DNA of 64,000 nucleotides from Shewanella sp. HN-41 (GTDB lineage: Bacteria; Pseudomonadota; Gammaproteobacteria; Enterobacterales; Shewanellaceae): assembly GCF_000217915.1 (NCBI RefSeq), contig NZ_AFOZ01000013.1:1-64000 (forward strand), given 5' to 3'. Of this stretch, positions 10,659 through 18,446 are shown in pieces. The position numbers and the translations under genes are program-made. The notes under the pieces were generated by a model. That model was not told the DNA's origin, did no database searches, and saw only the letters and a program-made list of their open reading frames with translations. Positions within the stretch are counted from its first letter, which is position 1. Each line of letters begins with the position of its first letter.

Positions 10659-10924
10659 AGTGTTTCCTCACTCTCTTGTTCTAAGGGTTCTACTTGGTGG
10701 TAAATCAAACTGGCGGATAACACGCCGGACAGGGCATTGATGGCTTCAACATTGTCGAGAATGGCTTTTTGGCTATCCCCTTCGAGGGTGATAACGAACT
10801 TCCCCTCGGGTGAAACGGCGTGGATATCGCAGCCCTTTAATGCGGCAATATCGGCCTCAACCTGTTGTAAGGCATTCGGGGCAGCATGTACCACAAGGCT
10901 GGTGACATGGTATTCCTGACTCAT
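10655..10924 (-). CDS. napD: NapA Tat-signal chaperone NapD
   Basis: 89 residues with the NapD fold pattern ([25 protein letters not shown]...FVITLEGD). It is a cytoplasmic chaperone that binds the twin-arginine signal of NapA until cofactor loading is complete. It is the first gene of the operon. The ~335-base region before it carries the FNR-like and NarP-like boxes. Confidence 0.93.
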   Translation of the reverse strand: MSQEYHVTSLVVHAAPNALQQVEADIAALKGCDIHAVSPEGKFVITLEGDSQKAILDNVEAINALSGVLSASLIYHQVEPLEQESEETL

Positions 10925-11027
10925 AGCGGGTGACCTTTAGGTGGTGTTCACTCAGTTGCTGGAGATAAAAAGCGGGGCAGCCGAGTGCTGATATAGGCGA
11001 GTCTAGACCTGATAAAAATTGTGGGTA

Positions 11028-11043
11028 TACCTCCGAAGAGGTA
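11028..11043 (-). promoter_or_regulatory. Candidate NarP/NarL 7-2-7 box upstream of napD
   Basis: TACCTCC-GA-AGAGGTA is two inverted heptamers separated by 2 bases. The right half fits AKRRGTA fully and the left half fits TACYYMT in six of seven positions. It is centred ~111 bases before the napD start codon and lies between the FNR-like box and napD, as in characterised nap promoters. Confidence 0.65.
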
Positions 11044-11056
11044 TTGAAGGGGATAG

Positions 11057-11070
11057 TCGATCCGGATCAA
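11057..11070 (-). promoter_or_regulatory. Candidate FNR/EtrA box upstream of napD
   Basis: Read on the minus strand: TTGAT-CCGG-ATCGA, one mismatch from TTGATNNNNATCAA. It is centred 28 bases upstream of the NarP-like box in the napD direction. The order (FNR box distal, Nar box proximal) matches the E. coli nap promoter. Confidence 0.65.
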
Positions 11071-11161
11071 AGTTTTACGCGTGATCTAACTCTCAGTTTG
11101 AAATTTAAGCAGCCGACTACCTTTTATACAGAACCCAGATTGCCTGTGACCCGTCTGCTAA

Positions 11162-11176
11162 TAGGGAAATTCCCTA
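11162..11176. promoter_or_regulatory. Palindrome TAGGGAAATTCCCTA upstream of CBS gene
   Basis: Seven-base half-sites around one central base, 82 bases before the CBS-protein start. The TAGGG...CCCTA arms resemble the palindrome reported, from memory, for the NarL-family regulator NreC. It is a candidate operator for the LuxR-type regulator at 13574-14215; this is inference. Confidence 0.4.
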
Positions 11177-11258
11177 GTCGAAAACAAGGGGTTCTCCGAA
11201 TTCCGCCTTGGCTGGCAGGGGCTATGATGTATCAGGATTAACGAAAAGGAGGACGAGT

Positions 11259-11729
11259 ATGAAAGTCCAATCCTGTATGACACCCGATGTCAGATGCATC
11301 AAGGCTGAGGAGTCTCTTCTGCAAGCCGCAAAAATCATGTGGGAGGTCGATTGTGGTGCGTTACCCGTTCTTAACAATGAGTTGCAAGTCATCGGCATGG
11401 TCACCGACCGTGATATCGCCATGGCAGGGTTCATTCAGGGACGACCCTTACGGGACATCTTGGTCAGTGAAGCCATGTCTAAGTGCTTGGTCAGTATCGG
11501 CATCAACGATGAGCTCTCAGTCGCAGAAGAACTAATGCAATCCAAACAGTTAAGACGTCTTCCTGTGTTGGATGGCAAGCAGCAACAGGTCGGCATCCTT
11601 TCCCTTAATGACATCGCTCGGGCTTACAAGGCCGACAGCGGTAAGGCCATCAAAGCCAATGAGGTGGCCGACACTTTAGCGTCCGTTTGTACCCACAGAA
11701 CCCTGGCGAAGGTTTCATCCATCGCCTGA
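11259..11729 (+). CDS. Tandem CBS-domain protein
   Basis: 156 residues, almost entirely two CBS motifs (about residues 1-60 and 68-130: ALPVLNNELQVIGMVTDRDIA and RRLPVLDGKQQQVGILSLNDI). CBS pairs bind adenine nucleotides and sense energy state, but no effector domain is attached. A perfect AAGGAGG site lies before the ATG at 11259; the frame is open upstream to 11208 without a ribosome site. It is followed 27 bases later by hsp20, suggesting one operon. In Mycobacterium, the stand-alone CBS protein Hrp1 and the Hsp20 HspX are both in the DosR dormancy regulon, and the heme-PAS kinase downstream here makes that comparison attractive. Confidence 0.88.
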   Translation: MKVQSCMTPDVRCIKAEESLLQAAKIMWEVDCGALPVLNNELQVIGMVTDRDIAMAGFIQGRPLRDILVSEAMSKCLVSIGINDELSVAEELMQSKQLRRLPVLDGKQQQVGILSLNDIARAYKADSGKAIKANEVADTLASVCTHRTLAKVSSIA

Positions 11730-11756
11730 TCCATTAACCATAATAGGAGCAAGATT

Positions 11757-12206
11757 ATGAACCTGTTTCCCACTCTCGGTACTGGTAGTCAATTGTCCCG
11801 TTGGGACCCCTTCAATGGCATGGGTTCCCTCTACGACAGTTTATTTAATGGCGGATCGGCATTTCCTATGGAAGTACGTTGGAGCCCTTCCATGGATGTG
11901 TTGGAAAACGATCAGGAAATCCTAGTGAAAATGGATGTACCCGGCATGGAACGCAAGGATCTGAGCGTTGAAATTGATGACGGTGCTCTCATTATTCGCG
12001 GTGAACGCAAGCATGAAAAGGAAGACAAGGGTGACAATTATGTGCGCCTCGAGAGAGGCTATGGTAGCTTCCTGCGCAGTTTCCATTTACCCGATTATGT
12101 CGACCAAGGTCATATTAAGGCTGAATGTAAGGATGGCCTGTTACAGGTTCATCTGAGCAAGATCCCTGGCAAGAAAAAAGAAGTTAAGACCATTAGCATC
12201 AATTGA
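11757..12206 (+). CDS. Small heat-shock protein, Hsp20/alpha-crystallin family
   Basis: 149 residues, an ATP-independent holdase. The N-terminal arm has the bacterial class signature RWDPFNGMGSLYDSLF. The alpha-crystallin domain spans about residues 40-140 (SMDVLENDQEILVKMDVPGMERKDLSVEI...LIIRGERK). The final β-strand ends in KTISIN; a canonical C-terminal I-x-I motif appears as ISI. It is preceded by TAGGAGC before the ATG and sits in an apparent operon with the CBS gene. A hairpin follows. Confidence 0.92.
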   Translation: MNLFPTLGTGSQLSRWDPFNGMGSLYDSLFNGGSAFPMEVRWSPSMDVLENDQEILVKMDVPGMERKDLSVEIDDGALIIRGERKHEKEDKGDNYVRLERGYGSFLRSFHLPDYVDQGHIKAECKDGLLQVHLSKIPGKKKEVKTISIN

Positions 12207-12228
12207 GGCTTTTGTTACTATTAATCCT

Positions 12229-12257
12229 AAGATGCCATGCCTCACGCATGGCATCTT
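12229..12257 (+). terminator. Hairpin terminator after hsp20
   Basis: Perfect 12-bp stem AAGATGCCATGC-ctcac-GCATGGCATCTT, 22 bases after the stop codon. The T tract is short (ATTG), so termination may be partial. Confidence 0.65.
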
Positions 12258-12507
12258 ATTGATAGGCAGTATGTTATGCAAAGGGAGTAGGTATGGCAGA
12301 ACCGCTTCCAACCCTTAAACGCCGAGTTTATGTTTGTCTCTAGGCCTAAGTTTTATGCTCCTCACTGCCCCATCTTCGCCCAACTCGACAATTCAAAACA
12401 GTTAACACAGATAATGTCGGATAAGTCGTTAACTTCAACGCTTATGCCATCGGATCTTCTATAATTACTAACTCTCTATATTAACCTTGGGTTTCGAAGG
12501 CTACATC

Positions 12508-13599
12508 ATGGTTGGTGACATGAATCAGACTCTGCTGGAGGAAAGCAGCGAGGAATTACGAGCCATTCTACAAGCGGCCGCTGATGTTATTGTTATCATT
12601 GATTATCGAGGCACTGTTCTGCATGTTAACTCAGCGCTTCAGAGCTTATTCGACTACAAACCACAGGAGTTAATCGGGCGGAATATCTCGCTGTTGATGC
12701 CTGAGCCCTACGCCAAAGAGCATGATGGTTATATTGACCGCTATCTGCGGACGAACGAAGCTAGAGTCATCGGTATAAATCGGGAATTAGTGGCTAGGCG
12801 CAAAGGCGGTAGTCTGTTTCCCATTAACCTATTAGTCCGCAGAGTCGAGGGCTTTCCTCGGTTTGTTGGAATTATCCGTGATATGTCCGAGCAGGTACTA
12901 TTGGAAAGGGAAGCCCTGCAATCCTGTGAGATAGAGCGTAATCGTATCAGTCGGGAACTCCATGACGATCTTGGCCAGAATTTAACGGGACAAGCTATGC
13001 TAGCGCGAGGACTGGCCAATCAGTTGGAGAAAGACGGTCATGCCCTATGGCAGCCATTGCTGAGTTTAAGCGAAGAATTACAGCAGAATGTCAGAAATAT
13101 TAGGAATGTGATCAACGAGTTGGCCACGGTGGAGTTGGAGGAGCAGGGTCTAGAGGTGGCGCTCAGGCGCTTTATCGACAAATGCAATGGCTATGGGGAA
13201 GCACAGGTGCGGATGGTATTTAGCGGCAAGTGGGCTGTGGGGGATTATGGTGTAGAGGTCCAGTTGTATAGGATCGCCCGTGAAGCTGTGTACAACGCCT
13301 TAAAACATGCCGAGGCTAGCCTCATAGAACTGCGACTAGAGCAAACGGCCGAACATATCTGTCTGGATATTCAAGACGATGGTAAAGGCCTGTCACCGAC
13401 GTTAAAGATCCGTGATGGTCGGTTGATCAAGGATGGCCAAGGATTGCGCAACATCTACTTCCGCGCCCATGTGATAGGCGCTAGGTTGAGTATTGAGTCC
13501 TCTGCCAATAAGGGCACCCACATCCAATGTCTTTATGCTAGGTCAAAACACAGTCACAACACAGGACAATGGTATGAACAGGATATTGTTGATCGATGA
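12508..13599 (+). CDS. Soluble FixL-like heme-PAS histidine kinase (NarL-family, HisKA_3)
   Basis: 363 residues with no TM helix. The PAS domain (about residues 15-130) closely resembles FixL. The segment LLMPEPYAKEHDGYIDRYL places His72 where FixL has its proximal heme ligand, Arg78 six residues on, and Arg92 (GINR) where FixL's O2-contacting Arg220 lies. A heme-based O2 or NO sensor is therefore predicted. A HisKA_3 dimerisation domain (phospho-His152 in RELHDDLGQ) and an HATPase (N box REAVYNALKHA, DDGKGL, GQGLRN) follow, as in NreB and DosS. The longest frame starts at TTG 12487; I prefer the ATG at 12508, preceded by GAAGG. The cognate regulator overlaps its 3' end by 26 bases. Confidence 0.85.
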   Translation: MVGDMNQTLLEESSEELRAILQAAADVIVIIDYRGTVLHVNSALQSLFDYKPQELIGRNISLLMPEPYAKEHDGYIDRYLRTNEARVIGINRELVARRKGGSLFPINLLVRRVEGFPRFVGIIRDMSEQVLLEREALQSCEIERNRISRELHDDLGQNLTGQAMLARGLANQLEKDGHALWQPLLSLSEELQQNVRNIRNVINELATVELEEQGLEVALRRFIDKCNGYGEAQVRMVFSGKWAVGDYGVEVQLYRIAREAVYNALKHAEASLIELRLEQTAEHICLDIQDDGKGLSPTLKIRDGRLIKDGQGLRNIYFRAHVIGARLSIESSANKGTHIQCLYARSKHSHNTGQWYEQDIVDR

Positions 13600-14215
13600 T
13601 CATCCGGTTTATCGCCGTGGAATGGCCTCACTGATAGAGGCCGAGACGGATCTGCAATTATGCGGTGAAGCAGAGTCTGTGCCTGAAGCTCAGCGTTTGG
13701 TGCATGAACTTAAACCTGATGTGCTGGTAGTGGATCTCAACTTGGGGGAGGGCTGCGGCCTGCAACTGATCAAAAGTGTCCGTGCTCAGGACATCCACAC
13801 GCCGATACTCGTGATCTCCATGTATGAAGAAAATCTGTTTGCCGAACGGGTGATCAGGGCTGGCGCCAACGGCTACCTCAACAAGGCTGAAGCTGTCACC
13901 AATATTGTGCCCGCCATCCGTCAAGTACTAAAGGGGAAATTGTATCTCAGCACTGTGATGGCCGAGCAGCTGCTTCGCAGTCAATTGCAGGGGCAAAGCG
14001 ACATTAACTCCCCCTGTGCGTCCAGATTGTCTGACCGTGAGATGGAAGTCTATATGATGCTGGGACAGGGTTATTCCACCAAGCGGATCGCAGCTGAGCT
14101 ACACCTAAGCAGTAAGACTGTGGACTCCCATAAGGAGCATATCAAGGAAAAACTTTGCATCGCGGACAACAACAGTCTGATCCGGCACGCCGTAGCCTGG
14201 GTGATGGAGTTATGA
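13574..14215 (+). CDS. NarL/LuxR-family response regulator
   Basis: 213 residues. The receiver domain (about 1-120) has acidic residues DD near position 8 and phospho-Asp in VVDLNLGEG, followed by a conserved KA pair. The LuxR-type helix-turn-helix (about 145-205) reads LSDREMEVYMMLGQGYSTKRIAAELHLSSKTVDSH. It is the predicted partner of the heme-PAS kinase, whose coding region it overlaps by 26 bases. I start it at the ATG at 13574, where the receiver domain begins. Likely targets are the neighbouring CBS/hsp20 genes, by context. Confidence 0.92.
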   Translation: MNRILLIDDHPVYRRGMASLIEAETDLQLCGEAESVPEAQRLVHELKPDVLVVDLNLGEGCGLQLIKSVRAQDIHTPILVISMYEENLFAERVIRAGANGYLNKAEAVTNIVPAIRQVLKGKLYLSTVMAEQLLRSQLQGQSDINSPCASRLSDREMEVYMMLGQGYSTKRIAAELHLSSKTVDSHKEHIKEKLCIADNNSLIRHAVAWVMEL

Positions 14216-14484
14216 CCTTGAACCGCGCTCCAGATCCCGTCCCCGACATTAGCCCACTATTCAGGATATGTTGCTCTGAACTGGAAAATTCTCTCATGTT
14301 ACTGGTCATGGCGATATGGCTACATCTACTCGTTTGGGATTTAACCATGTCACACTACTTTTCTTATCTTAGTCGGTGGGACAGCTGGAAAAGCAGGAAC
14401 AGGAAGGGTGCCTTCGGACATAGCGATACAAAAATCGCAGCCTGAACTGCACGAACAAACAAGTGGTGGGTATTATAGATACAA

Positions 14485-14591
14485 AAATTTTAGAGACAAA
14501 AAAACCGACGCTAAGGTCGGTTTATATCTCTTTAAGAGATGGTACCAGTGGCCAGACTCGAACTGGCACGCTTTTAAGGGCGGCGGATTTT
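14485..14591. repeat. attL-type repeat: 3' part of tRNA-Leu plus its terminator
   Basis: This ~107-base stretch is identical to 26165-26271 except at base 14495 (G versus T). It covers the 3' portion of tRNA-Leu from inside the anticodon arm to CCA and the downstream terminator, but the 5' half of the tRNA is missing: after 14591 the two copies diverge (TTAATGGATG versus TGAATCCGCT). It marks the left boundary of the island. Confidence 0.93.
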
Positions 14592-14674
14592 TAATGGATG
14601 CTGTGTAATATTGCTATTATTTTCATATTGTTATGATTTAATGTGCAGACTTTTCAAACCCACATCAGACGCAG

Positions 14675-15120
14675 ATGATGAGCAAACAGGTCGAACGACA
14701 CTACATCTCCGACAAACTATACATCTACCTGCAAGATAATAGCGAACGTTGGTATGCTCGGATTAAAGTCGCGGGTAAGTGACACGCCAAAGCAACTAAG
14801 CAGAAAGAAAAAGCCATTAGTACTATGGAAGAGATTATCAAAAAGGAAAAGGGCAAAGATAAAGATAAAAGCACAAGTTCACGACCTACATTCAGCTTTT
14901 GCGAAAGTATCATATCCCTTTCTTCGACCGTACTTACATTACCTCAATTGATAGTGAGAAGCTGCGTGAATTTGATAAATGGCGTATTGAACAATTTGAT
15001 AGAGTCCCAGCCAAATCGACACTGCTAAACCACAATGCCGCCATGCAGTTAGTGTTCAAAGAAGCCGTTGACCATAAATGGATGCTGGCAGCTCAAGAGT
15101 CCTCTTTATCGGCCAATGGT
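14675..15120 (+). pseudogene. Decayed tyrosine-recombinase integrase of the island
   Basis: Remnant of a phage-type integrase next to the left att repeat. From the ATG at 14675 the frame encodes an arm-binding-like N-terminus (VERHYISDKLYIYLQDN...WYARIKV) and hits a TGA at 14780. The same frame resumes (KEKAISTMEEIIKKEKG), then a shift near 14898 moves to another frame that reads like a core-binding domain (KYHIPFFDRTYITSID...LNHNAAMQLVFKEAVDHKWM). Similarity fades near 15120, and no catalytic R-H-R-Y domain is present. At least one nonsense mutation, one frameshift and a large 3' truncation make it nonfunctional. Confidence 0.8.
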
Positions 15121-15317
15121 GCAATTATTGATTTTAAAACAAACTGCACTTTAATTATGCTTAAAGTGCAGTTTTAGCGAGTTATAACACTTACTCGACG
15201 TATCAGCGGAGAAAGCGCTTTAACATAATTGAACTCAGACAAGTATTACTTAATAGCCTTGAATTTGTAGAACTCCAAAATTGCTACGAGTAAAGTCTAC
15301 ACTTCTTGCTTAATGGT

Positions 15318-15338
15318 CAAATTCAGTATGCCACTACA
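15318..15338 (+). repeat. Short dispersed repeat, copy A
   Basis: A 21-base unit, CAAATT followed by a core close to TATGCCACTACA. Related copies in the same orientation lie at 24492-24512 and 25578-25597. All are inside the island. It looks like a remnant end of an insertion element or a recombination site; no transposase is nearby. Confidence 0.6.
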
Positions 15339-15594
15339 GGACACCTCAGCTTTTACAACACCGCATTTAATATCACCACCATGTCCAAATTACAGGCAAT
15401 GATAGTAACTTTTTAGGTTTCCTAGTGGCAACTAATCGCTGATAGGAGCTCTAAAAAAGGAGGGAGATAGCTAACACAAGTACATACATCACAAATATTT
15501 ATACCAAATTATCTTTCAACTTTATATTTGACCCTATTCACATATTCTCAATAAAAATCATGAAATTTCAATTTCACCATCGGAAATAAGATTA

Positions 15595-15609
15595 TTTCAA
15601 TCATTGAAA
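15595..15609. promoter_or_regulatory. Palindrome upstream of the island LysR gene
   Basis: TTTCAATCATTGAAA, 7-bp arms around one base, 118 bases before the LysR start codon. It is a plausible operator for autoregulation. It lies in an AT-rich intergenic region (15180-15726) otherwise holding only repeat copy A. Confidence 0.35.
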
Positions 15610-15726
15610 AACAGGGGCGAGCTCATAAATCGAAAAGTTAACCATAGTATGATCTAATAATAACCTTGGCAACAAGCATACAAAGAGTTCATATTGATAT
15701 GCAAATAAAGCTAAGGGTTCAATAAA

Positions 15727-16689
15727 GTGAATATAGATAATCTTAATTACCTTCAACTTAGAGTTTTGCTTTCCATTTATAAACATCGACAAGGCAACAT
15801 TGCTGCGGCGGAACTTGGCTTATCAAACTGTAACGTTACTCGTACGTTAAATATACTACGCGATATATTTATGGACTCATTGTTCATTCGGAAGTCTCAT
15901 GGATTGATTCCAACAAAAAAGTTAGAAGAACTCATTCCACATGCTAAATATCTGGTTGAACAATATCAATTGCTTGAGCGCCAACATTCTGTTTTTACTC
16001 CTAATGAATCGGGGGGGCATTTTGTAATACGCGCCTATGATGAATTTGTTTATGCTGTTCACACCGTGATCGCTAATTATATTCAACCAGAAGCACCCAA
16101 TCTTAGATTTGATGTCCGTAGCTTAAGTCACGACTGTAACAATGAGTTAATTACAGGTGATATTGATTTTATTGTTGTTTATGAAGGTTTTGATGACAGC
16201 CGACTGAACAGCGAAATATTTTCAGAAACCGGAGATATCTATATTTTGGCTAATCATAATCACCCCATATTAGAGGGTGAGATTTCATTGGAGCAATTGT
16301 CACATTATCCTTTATTAGAGATCGATAACTATAACGATCTCAGTTGTCCATTACTAGTCAATCTTTGTCGCGATAAAGGGTTGCAAATGGATGTTGCGGG
16401 TTATACAGACAGTGTTGCAACAGCCATGCAAATGCTAGCGAAATCAGACTGCATCACGCTAAGTTGTAATCAATTCACTCGTCAATTTGTCGATATGATC
16501 CCAACAGTAAGTTACCGAAGGTTAAATGATGAAATGATTAAGGATATTAAGGAAATTCGTAGCGAACAAAGAGCAGTTGGAAATTATATTCTCTATGGAA
16601 ATATCAATAACTCACTCGCATTCAATTGGGTTAAGTCAAAACTAATTTACGGATTAGAAAGAGAATGGCGATTAGCCTCCACTATTTAG
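15727..16689 (+). CDS. LysR-family regulator of the molybdoenzyme island
   Basis: 320 residues beginning at GTG. The N-terminal helix-turn-helix (YLQLRVLLSIYKHRQGNIAAAELGLSNCNVTRTL) is followed by a substrate-binding-like domain. Base composition is visibly more AT-rich than the core genes, fitting acquired DNA. It lies 32 bases upstream of the dba-like gene on the same strand with no terminator between, so it may be co-transcribed with dba and dsbI and is the natural candidate to control the island operon. The inducer is unknown. Confidence 0.87.
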   Translation: MNIDNLNYLQLRVLLSIYKHRQGNIAAAELGLSNCNVTRTLNILRDIFMDSLFIRKSHGLIPTKKLEELIPHAKYLVEQYQLLERQHSVFTPNESGGHFVIRAYDEFVYAVHTVIANYIQPEAPNLRFDVRSLSHDCNNELITGDIDFIVVYEGFDDSRLNSEIFSETGDIYILANHNHPILEGEISLEQLSHYPLLEIDNYNDLSCPLLVNLCRDKGLQMDVAGYTDSVATAMQMLAKSDCITLSCNQFTRQFVDMIPTVSYRRLNDEMIKDIKEIRSEQRAVGNYILYGNINNSLAFNWVKSKLIYGLEREWRLASTI

Positions 16690-16721
16690 ATATAAGTCAC
16701 GCGTCAATAAAGAGGTAGTTA

Positions 16722-16889
16722 ATGGAGTTCACACTTTTTTGCATCACAGCATTTTCCGCTTATCTTGTGTTAAAAAAACCAGAAAAAGAGTCGCTCGCAG
16801 ATAAATTATTATTTGGTTGCATTGGTTTAAGTTTCTTCATTTGGATAATGATGTCCTGGGGCATTTTACTTCCTGTCGGCAATTACTAA
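16722..16889 (+). CDS. dba: Small membrane protein, Dba-like (DsbI accessory)
   Basis: A 55-residue ORF with AGAGGTAG just before the ATG. It has two hydrophobic segments (about residues 3-17 and 31-50) separated by a charged loop KKPEKESLADK. It ends 9 bases before the DsbI-like gene. In Campylobacter a comparably small membrane protein, Dba, is encoded directly before dsbI. Size, topology and position match, and that is the basis of the call; no sequence alignment was possible. It carries two Cys residues (7 and 33) within hydrophobic stretches. Confidence 0.6.
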   Translation: MEFTLFCITAFSAYLVLKKPEKESLADKLLFGCIGLSFFIWIMMSWGILLPVGNY

Positions 16890-16898
16890 AGGGTTACC

Positions 16899-18335
16899 AT
16901 GAAAGAGCATTTATTTAACAAGCTAGCTTCATTTGCTTCTATTATTATCATGGCATTACCCGTTGGTATTGCTTGTTTTATTTTTGGTTTTATCTATTTA
17001 GATAATCCTTGTGCTTTCTGTTGGCAAGAACGTACCGCCATGATCTTAGTGGCGCTAACGGCACTCTATATCGTCCGGTTTGGCCTAAAACCTAAATATA
17101 TCGCCGCGTTAATATGGCTTGGAATATATGGTGCCTTTATGGCCTCAGTTCATACCTCTATCAATTTAGGCAGTGATATTGGCCAAGGTTTCTCACTGAA
17201 AATCATGGGCGCTCATACCTATACTTGGGCGCTATTCGTGTTTGTCGTTGTGCTTATTGTGGTGGCATTACTCATGCTCACACTGGGTAATAAATTCCCA
17301 AGTAACGGCTACGGTAAGCAACCACTCGATACACTTCCTAAGATTGCCTGTGGGGTATTCCTGATCGTGATCAGTGGCAATATTGTTCAAGCCTTTACGC
17401 AAACCGGCCCCCTTCCCTTCGTCGGTCAAGACAGCCCTGGCCGAGTCTCTTTTAATCCTCAATACATGAGTTGGGAACTCGACCACTGGCCAACTTATGC
17501 GCCTAATGCCCGTGGTGCTTACGCCATTGATAATCCTGATATTGAGACTTGGCAACCAACAGAACCGCTATTTGCAGAAGCCCCTAGAGTGAAATTAGCC
17601 ACAGAACAAGTACTGCCATCGGAGATAAGTGGACGCGTGACAGCCATTGACTATCAGGCCGAAGCACAAATTTATGCTCTGACGACGACAGACAATTGGG
17701 TCTATATCCTCGATAAGCAGATGCAAATCCTCAGCAAGGCGCAAATTGATGGCATGTATATGCTGCATATTGAAACGCTTCAGGGGGTTACCTTTACTTC
17801 AAGCAACAGCCTACTGGTAATGGGCTTCAATAAGGCATGGGCTGAATTAACCCTAGATCCTACACAAAACTGGGAAATGAACTATCGCCGATTCAACCAG
17901 AGTAGCGATGGCATAGGTGAAACCGCTCGCGGCCAATTCAGCACTGTACGCGCTAAAACCAGCTACAGCTTGGTATTGGGGTACAGCAGCACTCTCGCAC
18001 AATTTGTCACTGTGACGACCCGCGATGCACTCAATGAACACTTAGTGTTATCACGCTTTGACCGCACAGATATGACCCTATCTGCCGAATCTAATCTACA
18101 AGGACTCCCTGCATTACCACAGATAACGGGCATCAGCGTTCAAGGCGAGCAAGCCTGGATCCTCAACAACGACGGTAGCGAGGTACTTAAGCTCAATCTG
18201 CTCACAGGCGAAGTAGCGCCTATGGCCAAACTGACTGGCACGAACAATCCACAAGGACTGTTAGTACAGGATGGCAAGCTGTTGACTATCAGCCAGATCA
18301 ATGGGCAAAACCAACTGCAAACCTATGTGATGTAA
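16899..18335 (+). CDS. dsbI: DsbI-like thiol-disulfide oxidoreductase with periplasmic C-terminal domain
   Basis: 478 residues. The first ~170 resemble DsbB: four TM helices plus a fifth, with the redox motif CAFCWQERT (Cys38, Cys41) in the first periplasmic loop. DsbB's second Cys pair is absent; the second periplasmic loop (after about residue 87) has no Cys. A ~300-residue periplasmic domain follows with repeated β-rich segments (VTAIDYQAEAQIYALTTTDN, GISVQGEQAWILNNDGSEVL) suggestive of a β-propeller. This five-TM-plus-propeller design is that of Campylobacter-type DsbI rather than E. coli DsbB. It would pass electrons between a periplasmic thiol and quinone. No DsbA/DsbL partner is encoded in the island. 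It lies directly after the Dba-like gene and before the molybdoenzyme operon. Confidence 0.75.
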   Translation: MKEHLFNKLASFASIIIMALPVGIACFIFGFIYLDNPCAFCWQERTAMILVALTALYIVRFGLKPKYIAALIWLGIYGAFMASVHTSINLGSDIGQGFSLKIMGAHTYTWALFVFVVVLIVVALLMLTLGNKFPSNGYGKQPLDTLPKIACGVFLIVISGNIVQAFTQTGPLPFVGQDSPGRVSFNPQYMSWELDHWPTYAPNARGAYAIDNPDIETWQPTEPLFAEAPRVKLATEQVLPSEISGRVTAIDYQAEAQIYALTTTDNWVYILDKQMQILSKAQIDGMYMLHIETLQGVTFTSSNSLLVMGFNKAWAELTLDPTQNWEMNYRRFNQSSDGIGETARGQFSTVRAKTSYSLVLGYSSTLAQFVTVTTRDALNEHLVLSRFDRTDMTLSAESNLQGLPALPQITGISVQGEQAWILNNDGSEVLKLNLLTGEVAPMAKLTGTNNPQGLLVQDGKLLTISQINGQNQLQTYVM

Positions 18336-18343
18336 GCAATTTC

Positions 18344-18380
18344 GCCCCGGGATTCTCTCGGGGCATGCCGGTTCCCCGGC
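18344..18380 (+). other. Two GC-rich hairpins between dsbI and the molybdoenzyme operon
   Basis: GCCCCG (18344) pairs with CGGGGC (18359), and GCCGG (18367) pairs with CCGGC (18376). Neither is followed by a T tract, so they may be transcript-stabilising or processing structures rather than terminators. Confidence 0.45.
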
Positions 18381-18446
18381 GATATAAAAGGCACAAAGAC
18401 AATAATCAAAACGAACCTAAGGTTCAAATCATGGTGGGTGATGACG

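Noticed and set aside
12293..12343. A 16-codon frame with a strong AAGGGAGTAGG ribosome site between hsp20 and the kinase gene
   Set aside because: Could be a leader peptide or a gene remnant; too short to support without conservation.
14212..14445. A 77-codon frame overlapping the LuxR regulator stop (ATGA), with a hydrophobic stretch
   Set aside because: The coupling geometry is attractive, but there is no ribosome site of its own and its C-terminal half looks like random basic sequence running towards the island boundary.
18344..18380. Hairpins between dsbI and the molybdoenzyme genes considered as a terminator
   Set aside because: No T tract follows; reported only as structures.
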